Shown here in pieces: positions 1 through 6,280 of a stretch of DNA of 14,953 nucleotides. The translations under genes were made by a program, and so were the position numbers. The stretch's first letter is position 1. Every line of letters starts with the position of its first letter. The notes below the pieces were generated by a model, which saw only the letters and a program-made list of their open reading frames with translations, did no database searches and was not told the DNA's origin. Source of the stretch: Polaromonas sp. UBA5171 (lineage in GTDB: Bacteria > Pseudomonadota > Gammaproteobacteria > Burkholderiales > Burkholderiaceae_C); the NCBI GenBank assembly GCA_002413395.1, contig DHWX01000138.1, positions 3,791 through 18,743 on the forward strand, read 5' to 3'.

Positions 1-1
1 C

Positions 2-2302
2 GCCGAACAAGCCGTAACAACCGAGTTGACCCTGAGCCCGATCGAGCAGGATCCAAAATTACAACTCAGCGCCAACGGTGATGCGCATTGGCGGGCTTAT
101 TCCTGTGACTCCGCCTTCATCGCTGAACCAGCACAAACGCAAACGCCGCTTGCAGCCGGTTGGTATTCGGTGAGTATTGCCATGGTGTCGCATGGCGGTC
201 ACGTTGCAGGACCACGCCTTTACATTCCAAATGAAGAGGGTGTGTTTTCGCAGGCGCGCTCCATTGAGTTAAAGCCATCTGGAACAGAATTCATTGCGAG
301 GTTTTATTTGCCGCGCGTCATGCGTCACCTTCGCTTCGATCCCAGTATTTATCCCTGTGAGTTTTCATGCGGCGCCCTCAAAATTACTCCGATACCCGGC
401 TCCGCCCACTGGTGGACATCCTTCTCCAGGTTTTTTCGCTTTCGCCTGCCTTCGGCCAAATTATTGATGCAATGGTGTCGCACCGGTGTGCGCTTATTGG
501 GTACCCGTGGTCCAAGGGCGCTTATGGGTGCAATTTACGAGACCTGGTTAATTCAGTCGGATGAAAACCGATCGGGTTATCCTGACTGGATAGCGGCCTA
601 CGCCACGCCTGATGATGCGCAGCAACAAGCGATGAGCCAAGCTTGCCGGGAATTCCTGCGCCAGCCGGTGATTAGCCTCATCACCCCGGTGTACAACACA
701 CCGGAGAAATATCTACGGGCAGTGATCGAATCGGTCATGAGTCAGATTTATCCCCATTGGGAACTCTGCCTGGCCGACGACGCCTCTACGGCACCCCACG
801 TTCGGAAAGTGCTTGATGAGTATTGCTTGCGTGACCCACGCGTCAAGGTTGTTTATCGGGAGAAGAACGGACATATCAGTGCAGCGTCGAATTCAGCGCT
901 GGCACTCGCCACCGGCGAATTTATCGCCCTGCTTGATCACGACGATGCACTGACGCCAGATGCACTGTTTTGGGTGATCAAGGAATTCAACGATCACCCC
1001 GATGCCGCCTTGATTTATTCAGACGAGGACAAGCTGGATTTCGAGGGGGTACCTACCACGCCCTACTTCAAGTGCGACTGGAACTACGATCTTTTCCTGT
1101 CGCACAATCTGATTACCCACCTTGGGGTCTATCGAACGGACGTGGTGAAGAGCCTTGGCGGCTTCCGCGAAAGTTTTGACGGCGCGCAAGACTATGACCT
1201 CGCACTGAGATTCATTGAACAGATTGACGCCAGCCAGATCCGGCACATTCCACGCGTTTTGTACCACTGGCGGATGTTGCCCGGCAGCACGGCCATTGGC
1301 GCTGAACAGAAGGATTACGCGGCCGAGCGCGCGCGACTGGCCATTGAAGAGCATTTGAAACGTTGCCATATCGCAGCATCAGTTGAAACGATACCGGACA
1401 TGGCCACGCAACGGGTCAGGTACCAGTTGCCTGCAATTCTGCCTCTGGTTTCGATCATCATTCCAACCCGCAATGCAAAAAAACTGGTTCGCCAGTGCAT
1501 CAGCAGCATCCGGCAGAAGACGAGTTATTCCAATTTCGAGATCCTGCTCGTCGATAACGGCAGCGACGAAAAGGAATCGGTGGAATACTTCAGCACCCTG
1601 CACGATCAGGGTCAGGTTCGGCTACTCAAGGACCCAGGCCTTTTCAATTTTTCAAGGATCAACAACGATGCGGTAAAAGTCGCGCAGGGAGAATACCTGG
1701 TATTTCTGAACAACGATATTGAGGTCATTTCTCCTGACTGGCTTTCAGAGCTGGTGTCACAGGCACAAAGACCGGGGATTGGCGCCGTTGGTGCGAGGTT
1801 GTGGTACCCCAACGATACGATTCAACATGCCGGTCTCATTCTGGTAGCCGGACTGGCGGGGCACGCTCATTTGGGCCGAATGCGCGGCGATCACGGCTAT
1901 TTTGGCCGGGCAAGCCTCATTCAAGCTGTCTCTGCGGTCACTGGAGCCTGCCTTTGCATTCGCAAGCAACTCTTTGAGGAGTCCGGTGGATTTGACGAGT
2001 CGCTTGCCGTTGCCTTCAATGACGTTGATTTCTGCCTGCGGCTGCATGCTATGGGCTACCGGAATCTTTACACGCCCTATGCTGAGCTCTACCACCACGA
2101 ATCAGCGACCAGAGGATACGAGGATACTCCCGAAAAAATGGCTCGTTTCAAGACGGAAACCAAAATTCTGCAGGAGCGCTGGATGCCACTGCTGATGAAC
2201 GACCCTTGCTACAGCCCCAACCTGACGTTGTCAGGCGAGCCCTTTACGCTCGCCTGGCCACCGCGCGTTGAGGGGTTTCGGAAGCAGAATAGTTTCATTT
2301 GA
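2..2302 (+). CDS. Two-domain family 2 glycosyltransferase (5' end beyond window)
   Basis: Likely a cytosolic, membrane-associated polymer glycosyltransferase for surface polysaccharide (O-antigen/capsule/EPS) that transfers sugars from nucleotide-sugar donors. The frame is open to the left edge; the first in-window start is a TTG at 26 without a convincing ribosome site, so the true start is probably upstream. Residues below count from that TTG. Residues 1-200 form an N-terminal region often seen in this subgroup, with no motif I can name. GT-A domain 1 starts near 215 (ISLITPVYN) and has DDAS, a DHDD metal-binding motif and SDEDK. GT-A domain 2 starts near 474 (LVSIIIPTRN) and has DNGS, NNDIE, NDVDFCLR and HHES, in the style of WbbL-like rhamnosyltransferases. 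Two complete catalytic domains suggest two linkages or a polymerising role. Its tail overlaps the convergent cysNC gene by 8 bp. Family assignment is firm; sugar and acceptor are unknown. Confidence 0.9.
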   Translation, partial: AEQAVTTELTLSPIEQDPKLQLSANGDAHWRAYSCDSAFIAEPAQTQTPLAAGWYSVSIAMVSHGGHVAGPRLYIPNEEGVFSQARSIELKPSGTEFIARFYLPRVMRHLRFDPSIYPCEFSCGALKITPIPGSAHWWTSFSRFFRFRLPSAKLLMQWCRTGVRLLGTRGPRALMGAIYETWLIQSDENRSGYPDWIAAYATPDDAQQQAMSQACREFLRQPVISLITPVYNTPEKYLRAVIESVMSQIYPHWELCLADDASTAPHVRKVLDEYCLRDPRVKVVYREKNGHISAASNSALALATGEFIALLDHDDALTPDALFWVIKEFNDHPDAALIYSDEDKLDFEGVPTTPYFKCDWNYDLFLSHNLITHLGVYRTDVVKSLGGFRESFDGAQDYDLALRFIEQIDASQIRHIPRVLYHWRMLPGSTAIGAEQKDYAAERARLAIEEHLKRCHIAASVETIPDMATQRVRYQLPAILPLVSIIIPTRNAKKLVRQCISSIRQKTSYSNFEILLVDNGSDEKESVEYFSTLHDQGQVRLLKDPGLFNFSRINNDAVKVAQGEYLVFLNNDIEVISPDWLSELVSQAQRPGIGAVGARLWYPNDTIQHAGLILVAGLAGHAHLGRMRGDHGYFGRASLIQAVSAVTGACLCIRKQLFEESGGFDESLAVAFNDVDFCLRLHAMGYRNLYTPYAELYHHESATRGYEDTPEKMARFKTETKILQERWMPLLMNDPCYSPNLTLSGEPFTLAWPPRVEGFRKQNSFI

Positions 2303-4229
2303 GGCGGTCATTCAGACTGCGCTGCAAAAGGCTCACGCTTTCTGCAACAGATGCCGCGCTGCTGTTTAATGTGATTTGGGGTGCCAACGGCGGTTCATAG
2401 GGGCTGCTGATGCCCGACATGTTGGGCAACTGGCCGCTGCGGGCCTTTTTGTAGAGCCCTTTCGCGTCGCGCTGCTCACACACCGCCAGCGGCGTGCTGA
2501 CATACACCTCGGTGAAGTTCTCCGGCCCGATCAGCTCACGCGCCATTTCGCGCTCTTGCCTGAAGGGGGAAATAAAGGCCGTCAACACAATCAACCCGGC
2601 ATCCATCATCAGCTTGGCCACCTCGGCAATGCGGCGGATATTTTCCACCCGGTCGGCATCGGTAAAGCCCAGGTCTTTGTTCAACCCCTGACGCACGTTG
2701 TCGCCATCCAGAATGTAGGTGCGACGCCCTTGGGCATGGAGCGCCACCTCCAGCGCATTGGCCAAGGTTGACTTGCCCGAGCCCGAGAGACCGGTGAGCC
2801 AGATGACCTTGCCTTTGTGGCCATTGAGTTGTTCGCGGTCTTGCCGGGTGATGGACAGGGCTTGCCGGTGCACGTTCTGCGCCCGGCGCAGGCTATGCCG
2901 AATCATGCCGATCGCCACCGTGGCGTGGCTGAACCGGTCCACCAGAATAAAAGCCCCCAGCGTTTTGGAGTTGGGGTAGCTGTCAAACACCAAGGGTTTG
3001 GTGGTGGCCAGGGTGCAGACGCAAATGTCGTTCAAACCAAGCTGCGTGCTGGCCTCATGCGCCAGGGTGTTGATGTCCACCTTGTGCTTGATGCCGGTCA
3101 GCGATGCCGAGGCCCACTGGGTGGCCAGCTTGATGCTGTAGCTGCGGCCAATAAGCCCCGCTTCCTCAATCATCCAGACCAGGGTGGCTTCAAACTGGTC
3201 GGTCATCTCCAGTGGGTGTTGGCTCAAGGAAAGCACGTCGCCGCGGGAGGCGTCAATTTCTTTATTCAAGCGCAGGGTGACCGCATCGCCCGCCACCGCT
3301 TGGGCCAGCAATCCGTCGAAAGTGACAATTTCCGCCACACGGGCGGTCTGTCCAGAGCCGGTCACGCGGATTTCGTCACCCACATTGACACCGCCTTCTG
3401 CCACAGTGCCGCTCAAGCCCCGAAACGAGGCATCCGGCCGATTGACCCATTGCACCGGAAATACCAGCCTGCTGGAGCTTCGTGAAGGAACCTGGACCGT
3501 CTCCAGATAGCCCATCAGAGTGGGGCCGCCATACCAGGGCGTGTGGGCCGAGCGTTGGGTGATGTTGTCGCCCTGCAGGGCCGAAAGCGGAATGGCGCTG
3601 ATGCTCTCAAATCCCAGTGGCTGGGCAAACTGCGCAAACGCTTCGCTAATGCGGCCAAAGATGTCCGCATCAAACCCCGCCAGGTCCATTTTGTTGACGG
3701 CCAGCACCACCTGCCGGATGCCCATGAGCGACACCAGATAGGCATGCCGGCGGGTCTGCGTCAGCAACCCTTGGCGGGCATCGACCAGCAGCACCGCCAC
3801 ATCGGCCGTGGAAGCACCGGTGACCATGTTGCGGGTGTATTGCTCGTGGCCCGGGGTGTCCGCCACGATGTACTTGCGCCGTGCGCTGGCAAAGAAACGG
3901 TAGGCCACGTCGATCGTGATGCCCTGCTCGCGCTCCGCCGCCAGGCCATCCACCAGCAGGGCAAAGTCGAGGTTGTCGCCCTGGGTGCCGTATTTTCTGG
4001 ATTCGGTTTTGAGGGCCGCCAGCTGGTCGTCAAATAGCTGATGGGACTCCCACAGCAAGCGACCGATCAGGGTGCTTTTGCCGTCGTCGACGCTGCCACA
4101 GGTGATGAAGCGCAGCAAGTCCTGCTGCTGCTGTTGCTGCAAAAAAGCTGCTGCCGTGGTAGGTTTTATCTGGGGTGCGGCTTGGCCAATGGTGGCGTCG
4201 GCAAGCGATTTTCTGGCTGTGCGTGCCAT
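2295..4229 (-). CDS. cysNC: Bifunctional sulfate adenylyltransferase subunit 1 / adenylylsulfate kinase (CysN-CysC fusion)
   Basis: With CysD, the CysN half uses GTP hydrolysis to drive APS formation from sulfate and ATP; the CysC half phosphorylates APS to PAPS. The 644-residue protein has an EF-Tu-like GTPase at about 38-250, with P-loop GSVDDGKS (45-52), DTPGH (124-128) and NKMD (179-182). Beta-barrel domains run to about 455. The APS kinase begins near 470, with P-loop GLSGSGKS (480-487), DGDNVR (508-513), SPFR (554-557) and KGLYKKAR (590-597). Both halves look intact. The ATG at 4229 shares one base with the cysD stop (TGATG), implying translational coupling; a longer reading frame to 4388 is only overlap with cysD. 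A run of six glutamines (31-36), mostly CAG codons, precedes the GTPase. The fusion resembles NodQ. Many bacteria with APS-type reductases need no CysC for assimilation, so a PAPS supply for sulfation is plausible but inferred. Confidence 0.95.
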   Translation of the reverse strand: MARTARKSLADATIGQAAPQIKPTTAAAFLQQQQQQDLLRFITCGSVDDGKSTLIGRLLWESHQLFDDQLAALKTESRKYGTQGDNLDFALLVDGLAAEREQGITIDVAYRFFASARRKYIVADTPGHEQYTRNMVTGASTADVAVLLVDARQGLLTQTRRHAYLVSLMGIRQVVLAVNKMDLAGFDADIFGRISEAFAQFAQPLGFESISAIPLSALQGDNITQRSAHTPWYGGPTLMGYLETVQVPSRSSSRLVFPVQWVNRPDASFRGLSGTVAEGGVNVGDEIRVTGSGQTARVAEIVTFDGLLAQAVAGDAVTLRLNKEIDASRGDVLSLSQHPLEMTDQFEATLVWMIEEAGLIGRSYSIKLATQWASASLTGIKHKVDINTLAHEASTQLGLNDICVCTLATTKPLVFDSYPNSKTLGAFILVDRFSHATVAIGMIRHSLRRAQNVHRQALSITRQDREQLNGHKGKVIWLTGLSGSGKSTLANALEVALHAQGRRTYILDGDNVRQGLNKDLGFTDADRVENIRRIAEVAKLMMDAGLIVLTAFISPFRQEREMARELIGPENFTEVYVSTPLAVCEQRDAKGLYKKARSGQLPNMSGISSPYEPPLAPQITLNSSAASVAESVSLLQRSLNDRLK

Positions 4230-5692
4230 CAGAAGTAGCCCTCCTGTTTTTTCTTTTCCATGCTGGCAGCGGCGTCCGTGTCGATGGCGCGGCCCTGGCG
4301 CTCGGAGTTGTGGGCATTCACCAACTCCAGGATGATGTCTGACAGGGATTCCGCGTTCGACTCCACCGCGCCGGTCAGCGGGTAGCAACCCAGGGTGCGA
4401 AAGCGCACTTTGCGCGCTTGAATCGCTTCGCCGGGCAGCAGTCTGAAACGCCCGTCATCCACCAGCAAAATCATGCCGTCGCGCACCACCACGGCGCGCT
4501 CTTTGGCAAAGTACAGCGGCACCACGGGTAGGGCCTCCTGGCAGATGTATTGCCAGATGTCCAATTCAGTCCAATTGGAGAGCGGGAACACCCGGATGCT
4601 CTCGCCCGGGCTCTTGCGGGTGTTGTAGAGGTTCCAGGGCTCGGGGCGCTGGTTTTTCGGGTCCCAGCGATGGCTGGCGCTACGAAAGGAAAAAATCCGT
4701 TCTTTGGCGCGGGATTTTTCTTCGTCGCGCCGCGCGCCACCAAAGACCACGTCGAACTTGTATTTGTCCAGCGCCTGTTTGAGGCCCTCGGTCTTGGTGA
4801 TGTCGGTGTGCAGGGCCGAGCCATGGTCAAAGGGATTGATGTTTTTGGCAATCGCCTCGGGGTTGATGTGCACCAGCAGGTCCATGCCGCTTTCACGCGC
4901 CACTTGATCGCGAAAGAGATACATCTCCTGAAACTTCCAGCGGGTATCCACATGCAGCAGCGGAAACGGCGGCAGGGCGGGGTAAAACGCCTTGCGGGCC
5001 AGGTGCAGCATGACGGTGCTGTCTTTGCCGACTGAGTACAGCATGACGGGATGCTCGGCTTCAGCGACCGCTTCGCGCAGGATGTGAATGCTCTCGGCTT
5101 CGAGGCGCTTGAGGTGCGGCGTGGCTGTGATGCTGGCGTTGCCGCGCCGCTCCAACTGCGCTGACAAGTTCAGCACCGGGGGATAGCTCAGCAGGCTCAT
5201 GGCCGGCATGCGCTGGAGCGGGCGGCACACACTGACCAGGCGACCGTGCGGGAAAATGGCCAGCTCCTTGCCGAGATGCGCCTGCAGCTGCTGCAGCGCC
5301 GCCGCGACCTGCTGCGACGCAAGCGCTGATTGCTCTACCGGCACCCAGTAGCGCGCGCCGCGCGCGTCGTTCGCATGCAGGCAGTCACGCCCGCCGGGCA
5401 AGGGGTGCAGTTGGGCGAACAGCACCAGTTTGCGCTGGTTGCGGGCTTGCGCAATTTCCCAATTCAATACGGTGGCAACCGGCCTGCGGCCGAACTCGTC
5501 TTCCAAAGCATCCGCTGTCAATTCGGCCGGGAGGAGTTGCAGCTCGTGCAGACGGCGCTCGGCGGTGCGTTTGGTGTCGACCTGGCCAATGGCGTGCAGG
5601 TGCTGAAAGGCCAGATCAGTGTCCCAAACTTGCAGAGCGTCCAATCCAAAAAGATCAGGGTTTGGGTTGGTCACGTTTGACGCATTTTGCAT
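4229..5692 (-). CDS. cysD: Sulfate adenylyltransferase subunit 2 (CysD) with long N-terminal extension
   Basis: This is the ATP pyrophosphatase-type catalytic subunit of ATP sulfurylase, making APS from sulfate and ATP with CysN. From the ATG at 5692 it is 487 residues, while CysD/NodP is normally about 300. The normal CysD match begins near residue 186-192 (TPHLKRLEAES). It includes the PP-loop SVGKDS (220-225), DTRWKFQEMY and the FGGARRDEEKSRAKERIFSFR region (split here only in naming), and the usual C-terminus with RTLGCYPLTGAVES. Residues 1-185 are continuous, stop-free coding sequence that I do not recognise; they contain a hydrophobic patch around VATVLNWEIAQ and Q/L-rich helices. The ATG at 5692 lacks a clear Shine-Dalgarno; internal ATGs at residues 162 and 165 would give a near-normal protein. 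Reading on to 5851 crosses AT-rich promoter-like DNA and is unlikely. It is coupled to cysNC by a one-base TGATG overlap. Confidence 0.88.
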   Translation of the reverse strand: MQNASNVTNPNPDLFGLDALQVWDTDLAFQHLHAIGQVDTKRTAERRLHELQLLPAELTADALEDEFGRRPVATVLNWEIAQARNQRKLVLFAQLHPLPGGRDCLHANDARGARYWVPVEQSALASQQVAAALQQLQAHLGKELAIFPHGRLVSVCRPLQRMPAMSLLSYPPVLNLSAQLERRGNASITATPHLKRLEAESIHILREAVAEAEHPVMLYSVGKDSTVMLHLARKAFYPALPPFPLLHVDTRWKFQEMYLFRDQVARESGMDLLVHINPEAIAKNINPFDHGSALHTDITKTEGLKQALDKYKFDVVFGGARRDEEKSRAKERIFSFRSASHRWDPKNQRPEPWNLYNTRKSPGESIRVFPLSNWTELDIWQYICQEALPVVPLYFAKERAVVVRDGMILLVDDGRFRLLPGEAIQARKVRFRTLGCYPLTGAVESNAESLSDIILELVNAHNSERQGRAIDTDAAASMEKKKQEGYF

Positions 5693-5775
5693 AAGTGAAA
5701 AATTATTAATCAAAAAAACAATTTTATTGTGCAAAATTAGTATTTTGATGTTTTCATTTACATAATGCGACAAAT
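5693..5775 (-). promoter_or_regulatory. AT-rich promoter-like region upstream of cysD with small palindrome
   Basis: This stretch is strikingly AT-rich compared with its GC-rich surroundings and sits directly before the cysD start on the minus strand. It holds a perfect 5-bp inverted repeat with a 3-base centre, ACAAT-TTT-ATTGT, at 5718-5730. Minus-strand sequences resembling a -10 box (TAATAAT, around 5704-5710) and a -35 box (TTGCAC, around 5728-5733) are present, but the spacing is not ideal. AT-rich sites of this kind suit LysR-type sulfur regulators such as CysB/Cbl; no specific operator can be assigned from sequence alone. Confidence 0.4.
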
Positions 5776-5920
5776 TAAAGCAGCGGCTCAACCCTGATCG
5801 ACACCGCCTATGCCTTGGCGTGCGCGCTGACGGGGCTGGCGCTTTTGTCAAGGGAATAGCCCAGATTCTGGGTGATGATCTGCGTTTCCCCGGGTGATCG
5901 TCTGATCCAAAATGAACCGG
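5776..5920. other. Non-coding gap with short palindrome and near-direct repeats
   Basis: Lying between the DUF2304 stop and the cysD promoter, this holds a perfect 13-base palindrome CCCAGATTCTGGG (5860-5872) and a near-direct pair, GGGTGATGATCTG (5870-5882) and GGGTGATCGTCTG (5892-5904), matching at 11 of 13 positions and 22 bp apart. A 25-codon plus-strand stretch ending at 5854 reads like a hydrophobic protein tail and may be a gene remnant. No terminator with a U-tract is seen, so read-through from the DUF2304 gene into cysD is possible. Confidence 0.4.
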
Positions 5921-6280
5921 CTACACCTTATCCGCATCCTGATCGGCAGACGGGCTCTGCGCATCGAGCAAGGCGATGCGCTGGTTGAGGCGGCGCAGTT
6001 GGCGTTCTAGCCGGGTGTTGGTGATGTCGGCATAAAGCGATTTGACAAACAGCACGACCACAGCACCTAGCAGCAGCGCAGCCGGGGGATAGCTGATGCC
6101 AATCCAGCCAGCAGCACGGTCAATCAGGCCGGGCCACAGCCCCAGCAGGGCGGCCAGGACAGCGATGACGATCCAGAACAGGGCATGCAGGATGTAAATG
6201 TGGTCGCGCCGCAGCAGGTGCAGGATGAGCACGGCCAAACCCAGGCCGAGCAGGCTGGTGGTGATTTGCAGGTTGGCCAT
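5921..6280 (-). CDS. DUF2304 family small membrane protein
   Basis: This 119-residue protein matches the DUF2304 pattern. It has an N-terminal hydrophobic helix (about 6-24) and a short LLRRDHI linker. A second helix (about 31-51) is followed by a WPGLIDRAAGWIGISYPPA loop, a third helix (about 66-84) and a charged C-terminal coiled-coil-like tail with TRLERQLRRLNQRIALL. It is predicted to be an inner-membrane protein with three helices. Its biochemical role is not established; such proteins are typically encoded beside glycosyltransferases in polysaccharide or lipid-linked sugar loci, and may act as partners of polyprenyl-phosphate sugar enzymes. The ATG at 6280 overlaps the stop of the upstream TMTC-like gene by one base (TGATG), so the two are probably made in a fixed ratio. 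Family assignment is confident; function is inferred from context only. Confidence 0.82.
   Translation of the reverse strand: MANLQITTSLLGLGLAVLILHLLRRDHIYILHALFWIVIAVLAALLGLWPGLIDRAAGWIGISYPPAALLLGAVVVLFVKSLYADITNTRLERQLRRLNQRIALLDAQSPSADQDADKV

Noticed and set aside
2817..3485. 222-codon plus-strand open frame opposite cysNC
   Set aside because: It is antisense to conserved CysN sequence, has no recognisable motif and has no ribosome site.
4230..4388. Longer N-terminus for CysNC
   Set aside because: The extra 53 residues are the cysD 3' end read in another frame; the ATG at 4229 forms the expected TGATG coupling.
5693..5851. Longer N-terminus for CysD
   Set aside because: The added codons cross AT-rich promoter-like DNA and encode an Ile/Asn/Lys-rich stretch unlike the rest of the protein.
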